This document shows positions 1 through 9,538 of a stretch of DNA of 64,000 nucleotides, in pieces (position 1 is the stretch's first letter; each line of letters opens with the position of its first letter). A program made the translations under genes and the position numbers. Under the pieces are notes generated by a model. That model worked only from the letters and a program-made list of their open reading frames with translations. It was not told the DNA's origin and ran no database searches. Location: positions 1,054,001 to 1,118,000 of the forward strand of contig NZ_SMTL01000002.1 in the NCBI RefSeq assembly GCF_004358025.1. Direction: 5' to 3'. Source of the DNA: Rhizobium deserti. Its GTDB lineage: Bacteria; Pseudomonadota; Alphaproteobacteria; Rhizobiales; Rhizobiaceae.

Positions 1-57
1 CACCGTCTACCTCTTTGCTTTGCCGCCTTGGCGACACCATTCAATTCGGAAACCGGC

Positions 58-423
58 TCAGCGCCAGCTTCCCTTCCCATTCTTGTCGCGCCCCTCCGTG
101 AGGCTGGTCGGCGGAGCCACCATTCCCACGGCGCGGAGGACATTCAAGACCCCGGCACAGAAACCAAGCAGGAGGAGGATGATCAACCCCCATGGTTTCG
201 ACGCCGGCCATGCAAGCCCTAGCAGATAACCCAGAACCGCGCCAACTGCGACCGCTGCAATGAACTCGGAGGAAATCTTCAAGCCGAGGGCCATGCCTTT
301 ACGGCTTTCCTCAGACTGGGCGTCCCTCTTCGCTTCTGCCGCGTCCTCTGCACGCTTGCCTGCCAATTCCGCAGACAAACGCTTCCGGCGCTCTTCCAGG
401 CCATCGTCACGGTTGTCCGTCAT
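58..423 (-). CDS. atpI: ATP synthase protein I (AtpI)
   Basis: Small inner-membrane protein (121 aa) usually encoded first in the F1Fo operon; it is thought to help assemble the c-ring of Fo. The N-terminal 45 residues are charged and probably helical (many Arg, Glu, Ala). Two hydrophobic segments follow at about residues 51-71 and 78-98, with the glycine-rich AVGAVLGYLLG motif typical of the AtpI/UncI family. Transcription runs off the left edge, where atpB would be expected: the reverse strand carries AGAGGT followed by GTG at bases 3 to 1, possibly the start of that gene, but too little is present to confirm it. Confidence 0.85.
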   Translation of the reverse strand: MTDNRDDGLEERRKRLSAELAGKRAEDAAEAKRDAQSEESRKGMALGLKISSEFIAAVAVGAVLGYLLGLAWPASKPWGLIILLLLGFCAGVLNVLRAVGMVAPPTSLTEGRDKNGKGSWR

Positions 424-670
424 TCGCGTCCTCCCTTATCGGCTGACCCCAGGGTGCCGGCCGGCTGCAACATGCAGCAAGCGGGGGATTTCGCGCCTTC
501 CGGCCCGTTTTCAAGTCGCGCGCAACATAGTTTTGGGCGCCCCTATAGTCAAGGCATGGGGGACGGTTCATTCAGAGGAAATTAATAGTCGGAAATCAAT
601 CGCTTACGGCTGAAACGCATCAGGCGGGACAAAACTTCCACGGGAATCTGCATGCCTTAGGGCCGGAGTC

Positions 671-1825
671 TCAGCTCCAGCCACCACCATAGGTACGGTA
701 GAAGACATGCAAGCCGATGCGGCCGACCTTTTTCATGGTCTTCGCCCAGTTCGGACGGACGTAAACCGCATGATAATGCGTCGCTGAGCCAACTTCCGTC
801 AGCCAGATCTTGCCGGCGGTGACGGCCATGGCCACTTCGCGGGCCGTATCCCAGTGCTCTTGCGAACGGATCCGGTCCTTGATGTTATCGCAGGCGAAGG
901 AGAACTGGCAGCGGTTACGCCAGTCTTCGTTCTGATAAACGACGTCGCAGATGGTTTTCGGATAGGAGGGATTGCGCACCCGGTTGAGGATAACCTGGGC
1001 AACGGCCGCCTGGCCACGGACCGATTCGCCGCGTGCCTCGAAATAGATGCCGGATGCCAGGCACTGTTGCTGCTGCGGGGAAAATGCCTCTGCCGGCAGC
1101 GCCGTCGCTGCCCAGGCATGGTCGTCCGGGCCGATCGGCGGGATGAAACGGCCAGCTTCGGGCTTGTCCTTGAGGATCGCATCAAAGGGCGACTGCTTGG
1201 AGAAATCCGGCTTGGCGGGTGCATAGGCGGTGGCCAGAACATCTGCCTGATCATTGGTAAAGAGGCTGGCGATCATCGGCGGCAGCTCGTTGCCCGGCTC
1301 CGTCTCGTCCTTGCGGAAATAAAAGGCGGCCAATTCCACCGGCTGCTCGTCGCGATCCGCCTTGACGAAGGCGGTCATTTCTTCCTTTTGTTCCACCGGT
1401 GCCGTCAGGCTGCTGGAACGCTGCAGCACGGAGCCTGCCGAAAATGCCTTTGGCGGCTGCATTAGTTCGACAGCGACGATGCGGCCTTTCTTGTCCGAGC
1501 GGTTGACGCGATCTTCGTCGGGGCTGCCGTCGGCAGACTTCTGTTGCCCGGCAAGCGCAACCTTGCGTCCGTCGGGCAGGATCAAGCCCGCGTCTCCGCC
1601 CAGCGCTTCGCCGGCGCCGGGAAAGCTCAGCGAGGCGGCATGAAGGGAGCCGGCCGGCGAGTTGGTGATCACCATCCGCCACTGATCGTTGCTGCGGTTG
1701 GCGCCCGCAAATAGATCAGCGAGATCACCCTGGGCCGGAACGGACGGAAATATCAGCCATGAGGCAAGGCCGAACACGGCCGGGGAAATCCATCCGTCCC
1801 GACGGGACGAGGACTTGCGACGCAT
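671..1825 (-). CDS. SleB/CwlJ-type cell wall hydrolase
   Basis: Predicted peptidoglycan hydrolase of the SleB family. The catalytic domain is C-terminal (about residues 255-379) and opens with CLASGIYFEARGE, where the glutamates are the likely catalytic residues, followed by AAVAQVILNRV and ATHYHAVYV. The N-terminus is basic and then hydrophobic (FGLASWLIF), so it is a signal anchor or signal peptide; about 200 low-complexity residues link it to the domain. In rhizobia this family acts in cell-wall remodelling, not spore germination. ATG 1825 has GAAGAG very close upstream; an in-frame TTG at 1843 has a better spaced GGAG and could be the true start. Confidence 0.85.
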   Translation of the reverse strand: MRRKSSSRRDGWISPAVFGLASWLIFPSVPAQGDLADLFAGANRSNDQWRMVITNSPAGSLHAASLSFPGAGEALGGDAGLILPDGRKVALAGQQKSADGSPDEDRVNRSDKKGRIVAVELMQPPKAFSAGSVLQRSSSLTAPVEQKEEMTAFVKADRDEQPVELAAFYFRKDETEPGNELPPMIASLFTNDQADVLATAYAPAKPDFSKQSPFDAILKDKPEAGRFIPPIGPDDHAWAATALPAEAFSPQQQQCLASGIYFEARGESVRGQAAVAQVILNRVRNPSYPKTICDVVYQNEDWRNRCQFSFACDNIKDRIRSQEHWDTAREVAMAVTAGKIWLTEVGSATHYHAVYVRPNWAKTMKKVGRIGLHVFYRTYGGGWS

Positions 1826-2023
1826 AACGCTCTTCGGACGCAAAACCGGTCACTCCACAAGGCAAATCAATGCGGTGAAGATGAATCATTAACCTTGATG
1901 AGCCGTTAACGTGGGCCGGCCGAGGTCGTTGAAGACCCGGGTATTTCAGTAGTCTCGCATAAATGTCACGGCGCGGCCCGCGCCCTGCCATCTCCAGCGC
2001 CCCGTGCCGAACCGATCGCAGCA

Positions 2024-3925
2024 TCAGATGATCACATGCGATCCGAGCTCGACGACGCGATTGGCCGGCAGATGGAAATAGTCAGACGGGTCGGTCGCGG
2101 CATTGGCCATGGCGATAAACAGCCGGTCCTGCCACATGGGCATTCCCGAGGCCGCGTCCGGCACCAGCTTGCGGCGGCCGAGATAGAAGGATGTCGACAT
2201 GATATCGAACTTGAAGCCTGTCTTGCGCAGATAAGCGAGCGCCTGGGAAACATTGTGCGATTGCATGAAGCCGAAGCGCAGCTCGATCAGGGTGAAGCGA
2301 TCGGACAGCTTTTCGATGCGGAACCGCTCTTCAACGGAGACACGCGGCTTGTTGACGGTGGTAATCGTTAGCACGACGTTCTTTTCGTGCAGAACGTGGT
2401 TGTGCTTGATGTTGTGCAACAGCGCCGCCGGTGCGGTTTCCGGGTCGCCGGTCAGGAAGATGGCGATGCCGGGCACTGAAACGGGCGAGTGATCACTCTT
2501 CTTTTCCACCATCGGGATGAAGGTGCCGAGCGGCACGTCAATGCGCCGGGTCTTTTCGAACAGGATCCCGGCACCGCGCTTCCAGGTCCACATGACGATG
2601 GTGAAAATGATCGCCATCATCACCGGCACCCAGCCGCCGTCATGGATCTTCAGCAGGTTGGCACCGAGAAACACCACTTCAAGCGCCAGAAGCGGAGCCA
2701 GCACCGCAATCGCAAAGGTCTGCGGCCAGCGCCATTTGAGCCTGACGAACTCGAATGCCATCAGGGTGGTGACGACCATGGCCCCGGTCACCGAGATCCC
2801 GTAGGCGGTAGCAAGCGCTTCGGAGCTTTCGAAACCCAGCACGAGAGCGATCACACCAACCAGAAGCAGGGTGTTGACGCCCGGTAGAAAGATCTGTCCC
2901 GTATTGGTTTCGGAGGTGAAGAGGATCTGCATGCGCGGCAGATAGCCGAGATGGATCGCCTGGCGAACCAGCGAAAAAGCGCCCGTAATGACGGCCTGGC
3001 TGGCAATGATGGTGGCGGCGGTGGCCAGAATGACGACCGGCAGCAGCGCCCATTGCGGGAACATCAGATAGAAGGGATCCGACATGGCTTCCGGCCGCTT
3101 CAGCACGAGCGCGCCCTGGCCGAGATAGTTCAGCGTCAGGGCCGGGAAGACCAGCACGAACCACGCCCACTGGATGGGCCTGCGACCGAAATGGCCGAGA
3201 TCCGCATAGAGCGCTTCGGCACCGGTAACGGTCAGGAAGACGGCCCCCAGCACGACAATGCCGACATAGCCTTCGCGCAGCATGAACTGAACAGCGTACC
3301 AGGGATTGAAGGCCGCCAGAATGCTTAGATCGTCGAAGAGATGCGCAATTCCCCCTGCCCCCATGACCAAGAACCAGACCGCCGTGATCGGGCCGAAGAA
3401 GCGTGCGACCAAGCCGGTGCCCTTTGATTGGATGGCAAACAGGGCGATCAGCATGCAGACCGAGATCGGCAGAACCGCACCTTCCATGGACGGCGCGACC
3501 AGCTTCAGGCCTTCGACCGCCGACATGACCGAAAGGGCGGGCGTGATCATGGCGTCGCCGAGAAACAGCGCCGCACCGATCAAGCCGAGAAGCATCAGCA
3601 TGGCGCGCTGGCCGGCTGCCGCCTTGGTGAGCAAGGCAAGCAGCGACAGGGTTCCGCCCTCGCCGTCATTATCTGCCCGCAGCAGGAACAGGACATATTT
3701 CAGCGTGACAATGACTGTCAGCGTCCAGATCATCAGCGATATCAACCCGATGATCTCGGTTTCGGTGACACCGTCATGCGCTATGGGCTTGAGGGCCTCT
3801 CGGAAGGCATAAAGCGGGCTCGTGCCGATATCGCCATAAACGACGCCGACGGATCCAAGCGCCAGGGCGAAGAGCCCTTGAACCTTGGATTTCTCCGCGG
3901 CGTGATGTTCTGCGGGATGACCCAT
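2024..3925 (-). CDS. kup: Low-affinity potassium uptake protein Kup
   Basis: K+/H+ symporter of the KUP/HAK/KT family, 633 aa, normal family length. The family signature is visible at the N-terminus ([17 protein letters not shown]), followed by about 12 hydrophobic segments to roughly residue 450 and a cytoplasmic C-terminal domain ending in a hydrophilic tail. It starts 15 bases after the corA stop on the same strand, so the two are very likely one transcript joining Mg2+ and K+ uptake. Rhizobia often carry several kup paralogues, so kup1/kup2 numbering is not assigned. Confidence 0.95.
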   Translation of the reverse strand: MGHPAEHHAAEKSKVQGLFALALGSVGVVYGDIGTSPLYAFREALKPIAHDGVTETEIIGLISLMIWTLTVIVTLKYVLFLLRADNDGEGGTLSLLALLTKAAAGQRAMLMLLGLIGAALFLGDAMITPALSVMSAVEGLKLVAPSMEGAVLPISVCMLIALFAIQSKGTGLVARFFGPITAVWFLVMGAGGIAHLFDDLSILAAFNPWYAVQFMLREGYVGIVVLGAVFLTVTGAEALYADLGHFGRRPIQWAWFVLVFPALTLNYLGQGALVLKRPEAMSDPFYLMFPQWALLPVVILATAATIIASQAVITGAFSLVRQAIHLGYLPRMQILFTSETNTGQIFLPGVNTLLLVGVIALVLGFESSEALATAYGISVTGAMVVTTLMAFEFVRLKWRWPQTFAIAVLAPLLALEVVFLGANLLKIHDGGWVPVMMAIIFTIVMWTWKRGAGILFEKTRRIDVPLGTFIPMVEKKSDHSPVSVPGIAIFLTGDPETAPAALLHNIKHNHVLHEKNVVLTITTVNKPRVSVEERFRIEKLSDRFTLIELRFGFMQSHNVSQALAYLRKTGFKFDIMSTSFYLGRRKLVPDAASGMPMWQDRLFIAMANAATDPSDYFHLPANRVVELGSHVII

Positions 3926-3940
3926 GTAGCATCTGGCCTG

Positions 3941-4912
3941 TTACAGCCAACCTTTCCAACGGAAAAAGAAGAAGGGGATGATGGCAGACAGCAACATGCC
4001 GAGGATGGCAAGCGGGTAACCCAGGTGCCAATCCAGTTCAGGCATGTATTTGAAGTTCATGCCATAGATGGAGGCGACGAGCGTCGGAGGCAAGAAGACC
4101 ACCGAGGCAATGGAAAATATCTTGATAATCGAATTCTGCTCGACATTGATAAGCCCAAGGGAGGCATCAAGCAGGAAGGCGATGTTGCTGGCGATGAAGG
4201 CTGCGTGTTCCGACAAGGTCGTCACGTCATGGGCAACCGTCTGGCAAAGGTTCTTGTCGCTCATGTCGTCGTGGATAAGCGGCACATTCATCAAGAATGC
4301 CAGCAGCCGAGACAGGGAATTCAAGCTGTCGCGCACCTTGCTGACCAGCCTGTGGAATTCGGCAATGTCTGCAAGCTTGCCTTCGAGAAACTGCGGCGGA
4401 CGCCGTTTTCCACGGTCCCGAAAGATATCGATCGACAGCTTGTCGATATGATCGACAGCATGTTCGAGGACTTCTGCGGTGCGGTCGGCAATGGTTTCCA
4501 GAAGCCTGGCGAGCATTGTCGGGCCGTCGCGTAGATCATCGGAATTGCGGCCAAGCGCTGCGATAAACAGCTGGAAGCTCTTCGGCTCGGCATAACGCAC
4601 GGTGACGAGGCGGCTGCCGGCCAGGATAAAGGCGATGTCGGTCAGTTCCGGACTGTTGCTGTCGGCACGCCAGACGAGCGATGCCGTCATAAAGACCGCG
4701 CCCTTCTCTATATATAGGCGGCTTGACGGCTCGATGTCCTTGAGATCGTCGCGGGTCGGGACCTGGATGCCGAGCAGACCCTCGACATAGGAATCCTCTT
4801 GCGCAGTTGGATGAACGAGGTCGATCCAGACAATGTTCTCGGGCAATTGCTGCAGGGCGTCGGCCGGCGCAAGCGTCGTTATGGTGCCGTTGGCGCTATA
4901 AGCATTGATCAA
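3941..4912 (-). CDS. corA: Magnesium transport protein CorA
   Basis: CorA-type Mg2+/Co2+ channel. The C-terminus holds the diagnostic YGMNF motif followed by a second membrane helix (LAILGMLLSAIIPFFFF) and a short basic tail. Start chosen at a TTG (4912): it gives 323 aa beginning (M)INAYSANG, the usual N-terminus and length of rhizobial CorA, and has CGGAGA seven to eight bases upstream. The open frame extends up to an ATG at 5089, but that extra stretch resembles no CorA. Followed after 15 bases by kup, probably one operon. Confidence 0.92.
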   Translation of the reverse strand: MINAYSANGTITTLAPADALQQLPENIVWIDLVHPTAQEDSYVEGLLGIQVPTRDDLKDIEPSSRLYIEKGAVFMTASLVWRADSNSPELTDIAFILAGSRLVTVRYAEPKSFQLFIAALGRNSDDLRDGPTMLARLLETIADRTAEVLEHAVDHIDKLSIDIFRDRGKRRPPQFLEGKLADIAEFHRLVSKVRDSLNSLSRLLAFLMNVPLIHDDMSDKNLCQTVAHDVTTLSEHAAFIASNIAFLLDASLGLINVEQNSIIKIFSIASVVFLPPTLVASIYGMNFKYMPELDWHLGYPLAILGMLLSAIIPFFFFRWKGWL

Positions 4913-5171
4913 GCTTGGTCTCCGGCCGAACTGGCTCGGCCTTGAATGGAAAGCGGAGACATGGTCCCCAAAACGGCAGCGTCCTGCGATGGCCTCTCGC
5001 GGGAGGCGCCTATAAACACAGGTAGGGCCGAAATCAAGAGCCGCATGGAAGATCCCGTTTGCGCCGCAACATGACTCCGGCATCGGCAATAAACAAGCCG
5101 GTTAAGGCGAAACGGGATTCATCGGATAAACGGCGGGTTTTGCCAGCCGGTAAATCCTAGCCTGCAGCGAT

Positions 5172-6314
5172 TTATTCGAACACGATGGCCGGCGCCGGCC
5201 GTGGGCTCAGTGCTCCCAACTCCGCCCAAGCCCTTGCGGCGATCTGCCGGTAGATCTGCGCTGTAGTGCTGCCCGGATCGGAAACAACCACCGGCGTACC
5301 TGCATCGGAGCGTTCGCGGATATCGATCGTCAGCGGTACTTCGCCGAGGAAAGGCACGCCGATACGGGCCGCCTCATCCCGCGCGCCGCCATGGCCAAAA
5401 ATGTCGTAGCGCGTGCCTGTGTCCGGGGCGAGGAAGTAGCTCATGTTTTCGACAATGCCGAGCAGCGGCACCTCGACCTTCTTGAACATGGCAATGCCCT
5501 TGCGGGCGTCGATCAGCGCGAGGTCCTGCGGTGTGGACACGATGATGGCGCCGGCGAGCGGCACCTGCTGCGCCATGGTCAACTGCACGTCACCGGTACC
5601 CGGCGGCATGTCGACGACCAGCACGTCGAGATCGCCCCAGGCGACTTCACGCAGCATTTGCAGCAAGGCGGACTGGACCATCGGGCCGCGCCAGATCATC
5701 GCCGTTTCTTCATCCACGAGGAAGCCCATGGACATGGCCTTCAGGCCGTAGTTCTCCATGGGCTTGATGATGCGGTTTTCGATCTGCTGCGGCCGGCCGG
5801 AAATCTTGAGGAGACGCGGGACGGAAGGGCCATAGATGTCCGCATCGAGAATGCCGACCCGCAAGCCATTCGCCTGAAGGCCAAGCGCAAAGTTGACCGC
5901 CGTGGTCGATTTGCCGACCCCGCCCTTGCCCGAAGCAACCGCAATAATGGCGCCGATGCCTGGCACGCCTATTTTTTCCCGGGCCTGTCCCTGGGGCGGG
6001 TGGGGATGGGCATGTCCCTGGGCTGCGGCGGGCTGTGGTCGGGGCGCCGGCGCCGCACCCGCCTTGCGGTCCGCTGTCAAGGTGACCAGCGCCCCCTTCA
6101 CCCCCGGCATCGCCTTCACCGACTTTTCAGCCGCCTGGCGCAACGGCTCGAGGTCGCGGGCCCGGTCGGCCGGAACAGTGATCGAGAAATAAACCTTGGC
6201 ATCGGATATGAAGACGTCGGACACCATGCCGAGCGAGACGATGTCACCCTGCAGATCCGGCCCACGAACCTTGGCCAGCACCGTCAGGACCTGATCTTTC
6301 GTCACTTCCGACAT
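5172..6314 (-). CDS. apbC: Mrp/ApbC/NBP35-family P-loop ATPase without cysteines
   Basis: Homologue of the Fe-S cluster carrier Mrp/ApbC (380 aa). Layout: an N-terminal MIP18/DUF59 domain (about residues 1-80), a His/Pro linker with HAHPHPP, then the ATPase with the deviant Walker A ASGKGGVGKST (about 127-137), LDADIYGPSVPRLL, and DMPPGTGD. In E. coli Mrp a CxxC near the C-terminal third binds the bridging cluster; here the matching place (after VENMSYF) reads LAPDTG, and I see no cysteine anywhere in the protein. Start ATG 6314 is preceded by GAGGAG. The family is clear, but Fe-S transfer by the classic mechanism is doubtful. Confidence 0.9.
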   Translation of the reverse strand: MSEVTKDQVLTVLAKVRGPDLQGDIVSLGMVSDVFISDAKVYFSITVPADRARDLEPLRQAAEKSVKAMPGVKGALVTLTADRKAGAAPAPRPQPAAAQGHAHPHPPQGQAREKIGVPGIGAIIAVASGKGGVGKSTTAVNFALGLQANGLRVGILDADIYGPSVPRLLKISGRPQQIENRIIKPMENYGLKAMSMGFLVDEETAMIWRGPMVQSALLQMLREVAWGDLDVLVVDMPPGTGDVQLTMAQQVPLAGAIIVSTPQDLALIDARKGIAMFKKVEVPLLGIVENMSYFLAPDTGTRYDIFGHGGARDEAARIGVPFLGEVPLTIDIRERSDAGTPVVVSDPGSTTAQIYRQIAARAWAELGALSPRPAPAIVFE

Positions 6315-6677
6315 TTTAAACTCCTCGATCCTCAGCGCCGATCACGCGGCGCTGGTGCATATCGACTGTATATAGGAGTTGCAGCGGTGCCGGAGCAAGA
6401 AGCTTGAGGCCGTCGCTCGATCGGGCAGCCGCATGGCGCCACGCTCGAGCGACGGTTTTTCTTAGTCGCGCCTCTTGAGGGCGCTGGCGGTCCCCTCTGG
6501 ACCTGACTTGGCAAAGCACAAATCATGCCAGATGCAAACATCAAGATTGCCAGGGTTTCGAAAGTGTTTTGCCAAATAACCAAGCAAGATCTTCGGCCAG
6601 GCGCCCAAGAAGGCATCAGCATCATGTTTGCGAATGATTAGGTGCTTAAAGGCTTTGCGTGATCGGTTGATCAGTTT
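6315..6677. other. Intergenic region between apbC and the LuxR gene
   Basis: 363 bases with no convincing gene. It holds a perfect hairpin CAGCGCCG/CGGCGCTG at 6332-6353, a possible reverse-strand apbC promoter (TTGCTC at 6398-6393, 18-base gap, TATATA at 6374-6369), and the intrinsic-terminator-like structure at 6410-6463 described separately. The part from 6470 to 6660 shows nothing I can name. Confidence 0.5.
6410..6463 (+). terminator. Intrinsic-terminator-like hairpin with no known upstream gene
   Basis: An 11-bp perfect stem (CCGTCGCTCGA at 6410-6420 pairing with TCGAGCGACGG at 6445-6455) encloses a 24-base loop that can itself fold, and is followed directly by TTTTTCTT. The U-run polarity is forward, yet all flanking genes run in reverse. 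It could end a short forward RNA starting near apbC, or be a structural element in the reverse transcript. Confidence 0.45.
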
Positions 6678-7409
6678 CTACTTGATCAGCCCCATGCGAA
6701 GGGCCTTGGCGACGGCCTGGGTTCGATTGACCGAGTCCATCTTCTTAGCCGCCCGATTCAGGTAGTGATTGATCGTATGTTCGGAGAGACCGAGGATATC
6801 AGCAATCTCGGCGCTGGTCTTTCCGGCCGCGGTCCAGGTGAGGCAGTCGGTTTCACGGTCCGTCAACAGGTCTGCGGGCCGGATATCGAGATTGCGTATC
6901 TCCGCCAGCCGCTGGAAGACATGGATGGAGATATACATCAGTTCCATCATCTGCTGATGGCTGAAAGACCGGCCCGAACCGGTCAGTGCTACAGCGCCCC
7001 GGACACCCGACACGTCATGCACCGGGAAATAGGCGCCACGAATGATCCCGAATCGGGTGAACAGATCCCTGACCTGCGGCTTCACCCGGTCCGTGGAGAG
7101 CGTGTCGAGATCGAAACTGAAAGGGGTAGTCGAATCGCGCAACCGACGAAGCACCAGGCTCGTCTGCATCAGGCCTTCGCGATCGAACAGCGACATCATC
7201 TCCGCCGGCCAGTTGGTGATGATCGTATTGGAAGAAAGTTCGCGGGAGGTGGTGGCCGGAAGATAAAGGACCATGAAGTTTCGGCAGTCATAGGCTTGTG
7301 CAAGCCGCTTCATGAACCGGATCACGTCAAACTGCGTGCCGAGACCGGCAATCTCGCTGGGGTCACCGTCGAAGATCGGAATATCGGCAGCTTTTTCTGT
7401 CTTTGACAT
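6678..7409 (-). CDS. LuxR-family transcriptional regulator with autoinducer-binding-like domain
   Basis: About 243 aa: an N-terminal domain with the fold signature of acyl-homoserine-lactone receptors (ITNWPAEMM, about residues 65-75) and a C-terminal LuxR helix-turn-helix (LTDRETDCLTW, AGKTSAEIADILGLSEHTIN). The canonical Asp-Pro pair and the pocket Trp of LuxR/TraR are not seen where expected (MQTSLVLRR and PFSFDL), so classic AHL binding is doubtful, as in VisN/VisR-type rhizobial proteins. No luxI homologue is nearby. ATG 7409 has AAGAG six bases upstream; a GTG at 7427 in the same frame is the alternative. Divergent from the SMP-30 lactonase gene. Confidence 0.82.
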   Translation of the reverse strand: MSKTEKAADIPIFDGDPSEIAGLGTQFDVIRFMKRLAQAYDCRNFMVLYLPATTSRELSSNTIITNWPAEMMSLFDREGLMQTSLVLRRLRDSTTPFSFDLDTLSTDRVKPQVRDLFTRFGIIRGAYFPVHDVSGVRGAVALTGSGRSFSHQQMMELMYISIHVFQRLAEIRNLDIRPADLLTDRETDCLTWTAAGKTSAEIADILGLSEHTINHYLNRAAKKMDSVNRTQAVAKALRMGLIK

Positions 7410-7779
7410 GTCTTGCTCTTCGCTCACCGGTCGCCTGCAATGAGGATCTCATCTGCACCGGTCATTAAAATGCTTGCTCAGCGTAGCGTCACCCTACCGG
7501 CAGTAAGCGTCGAGGCTTGCTGCAGGCTTTCGCGCCTGACGTGTCCGAAGGCTTCTAACTCTATTATAAATATCCAAGTCAGGGTCAAATCGTTGCGTAT
7601 TGTCAAATCACCACACTGATGATGCTGATAATTGGTCACATTGCCAATCGGGCCCGAGCGCATTTCGTGCCGCCCGGCGTTGGATTTTTCTCCACCATGG
7701 CGCAAATGTCTCTTCACCTTCGACATCCTGGTTCTGTTGTTCTAGATATCGCCTTGAAACATTGTTTGGGAGTTGCCGC
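7410..7779. other. Divergent intergenic region LuxR / SMP-30 lactonase
   Basis: About 370 bases, relatively AT-rich for this window, probably holding both promoters. Visible elements: TATAAT on the reverse strand (7568-7563) with TTGACC upstream but only 14 bases apart, and an inverted repeat ATTGG-N8-CCAAT at 7631-7648 that could be an operator. No canonical lux box is present. Confidence 0.4.
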
Positions 7780-8661
7780 ATGACGCCTATCCACGAGTTC
7801 AGTGGAATCATTTTGTCATCCTCGCTGTGCGAGCTTGGCGAGGGACCAAGCTTTGAAGCTGAGACGGGAACCCTGTGGTGGTTTGACATCGTCGGCAAGG
7901 CCCTGCACGAACTTCACGTAGCCACCGCGCGCGAAACCGTACATGCGCTTCCGTTCATGGCGAGCGTAGTTGCGTCCATCGATGCAGACCGGCAGTTGAT
8001 TGCCAGCGAAAAGGGGCTTTTCATTCGCGACCGGTCGAGCGGGAGGTTGTCTCCTTATTGCGAGATCGAGCCGGGCAAGCCAGCCAATCGCTCGAACGAC
8101 GGCCGCGTTCATCCGTCCGGCAGCCTGTGGATCGGAACGATGAGCAAGACTGGCGACCACGGCGCCGGTGCCGTTTATCATGTCGCACGAGGCGTCGTTA
8201 CCCGGCTGTTCGAAGGCGTGGGCATCCCCAATTCGATCTGCTTCTCGCCGGACGGGTCGATCGGATATTATGTGGACACCAAGATCAACCGGCTGATGCG
8301 GGTGCCGCTCGACCCAAACACCGGATTGCCGAAGGGTGAACCGCAGGTTCTGGTCGACCAGAAGGGCCAGCCGGGCGGAATTGACGGGTCGATCTGCGAC
8401 AGCGACGGAACGATCTGGAACGCCCGATGGGGGCTGGGCGCAATCGACCGTTTCGGGCCGGACGGCGCTCATCTCGGACGCTATCTGCTGCCTGCCAAGC
8501 AGACGACCTGCCCTGCCTTCATCGCCAATGGACGGATTGCCGTCACCTCTGCCTGGCAAGGGCTCGACGATGGTGCACGGGCCGAAGACCCATTGGCAGG
8601 AGCGCTTTTCGAGATCCTCGTGCCGATCGAATCGCAGCACGAGCCCTTTTACCGGCTTTAA
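7780..8661 (+). CDS. SMP-30/gluconolactonase/LRE-family lactonase
   Basis: Predicted metal-dependent sugar lactonase (293 aa, six-bladed beta-propeller). The metal ligands of the family are recognisable: Glu in LGEGPSF, Asn-Asp in NDGRVHPSGSLWIGTM, Asn in GIPNSICFSPDGS, and Asp in GGIDGSICDSDG. The family hydrolyses aldonolactones such as glucono-, arabino- or galactonolactone; the substrate cannot be told from sequence. Start ATG 7780 gives the standard N-terminus; the frame runs further upstream but that part is unlike the family. Divergent from a LuxR-type regulator, its likely controller. Confidence 0.88.
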   Translation: MTPIHEFSGIILSSSLCELGEGPSFEAETGTLWWFDIVGKALHELHVATARETVHALPFMASVVASIDADRQLIASEKGLFIRDRSSGRLSPYCEIEPGKPANRSNDGRVHPSGSLWIGTMSKTGDHGAGAVYHVARGVVTRLFEGVGIPNSICFSPDGSIGYYVDTKINRLMRVPLDPNTGLPKGEPQVLVDQKGQPGGIDGSICDSDGTIWNARWGLGAIDRFGPDGAHLGRYLLPAKQTTCPAFIANGRIAVTSAWQGLDDGARAEDPLAGALFEILVPIESQHEPFYRL

Positions 8662-8846
8662 GTGAGGACTGAACCGGAACGTGCTTGAAATCTGGCCAGG
8701 CGAGGCTGAATATCGGCATCCTTTCCGGAACCATTCCTTTTGGTCATCATTTTCCTGTCGACACCGACGGCGCAACGAAGCCGTCGGCCCGGGCGCATGT
8801 CGCCCACTCGTCAACCCAAAATCAACATAGGGAAGGCAGGACAGTT

Positions 8847-9443
8847 ATGAAAAAGACCCTCAGCACAATGGCAGCCGCAGCAGTTCTGATGGCATCCACC
8901 GCCATCGCTCCGGTATTTGCTCAGACCAGCCCGGCAGCTCCTAACACTCCGGCAGCGCCGGGCGCTCCGGTAGATCCGGCCGCTAAGCCCGCGGATAGTG
9001 CCGCGACCCCGGCTGCAAGCACCGGCACCACGGCCGCATCTTCGGGTTCGTATCTGACGGAGCAAGCCCAGAACCAGATCAGCGCCAATGACTACATCGG
9101 CAAGCCCGTCTACAACGCCAACAATGAGAGCATTGGCGACGTCAACGATCTTATCTTCGAAGACAAGGGTGCCATCGTCGCAGCCGTGATCGGCGTCGGC
9201 GGGTTCCTCGGCATCGGCGAAAAGGATGTCGCCGTGCCGGTCGACAGGATCACCATGACCCGCGAAGCCGACAACAATAACGAAACGCGGCTGACAACCA
9301 CTGAGACGGCGGAGGCCCTGAAGGCCGCCCCGGAATTCAAGACCATGGAAGATCAGCAGGCTGAAACCGACAGGACCACGACGTCCTCGACCATGCCTGC
9401 TACCGGCGGCGCCACCAACCCGTCGACGGCTCCTGCAAAGTAA
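8847..9443 (+). CDS. Secreted PRC-barrel domain protein
   Basis: 198 aa. A signal peptide (MKKTLSTMAAAAVLMAS, cleavage probably after APVFA) is followed by a Pro/Ala-rich linker (about residues 25-65) and a PRC-barrel domain (about 75-150, with DYIGKPVYNANNESIGDVND and KDVAVPVDRITM). The end is Thr/Ser-rich. Such periplasmic PRC-barrel proteins are common in rhizobia; their role is unknown. GGAAGG lies upstream of the ATG at a usable distance, and a strong terminator follows the stop codon. Confidence 0.88.
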   Translation: MKKTLSTMAAAAVLMASTAIAPVFAQTSPAAPNTPAAPGAPVDPAAKPADSAATPAASTGTTAASSGSYLTEQAQNQISANDYIGKPVYNANNESIGDVNDLIFEDKGAIVAAVIGVGGFLGIGEKDVAVPVDRITMTREADNNNETRLTTTETAEALKAAPEFKTMEDQQAETDRTTTSSTMPATGGATNPSTAPAK

Positions 9444-9485
9444 TCGGCCGGAGCCTGGAACGGGCGACACGTCGCTGACAATCGG

Positions 9486-9517
9486 AAGGGCGGCATCACG
9501 CGGATGCCGCCCTTTTG
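9486..9517 (+). terminator. Rho-independent terminator of the PRC-barrel gene
   Basis: GGGCGGCAT (9488-9496) pairs perfectly with ATGCCGCCC (9504-9512) over a 7-base loop, followed by TTTTG. It lies between the convergent PRC-barrel gene and the oxidoreductase gene. Confidence 0.85.
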
Positions 9518-9538
9518 TTGTGCCTCGCGCGCATTATT

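Noticed and set aside
3428..4534. 368-codon forward frame across kup and corA
   Set aside because: Antisense shadow; both reverse genes are intact and conserved.
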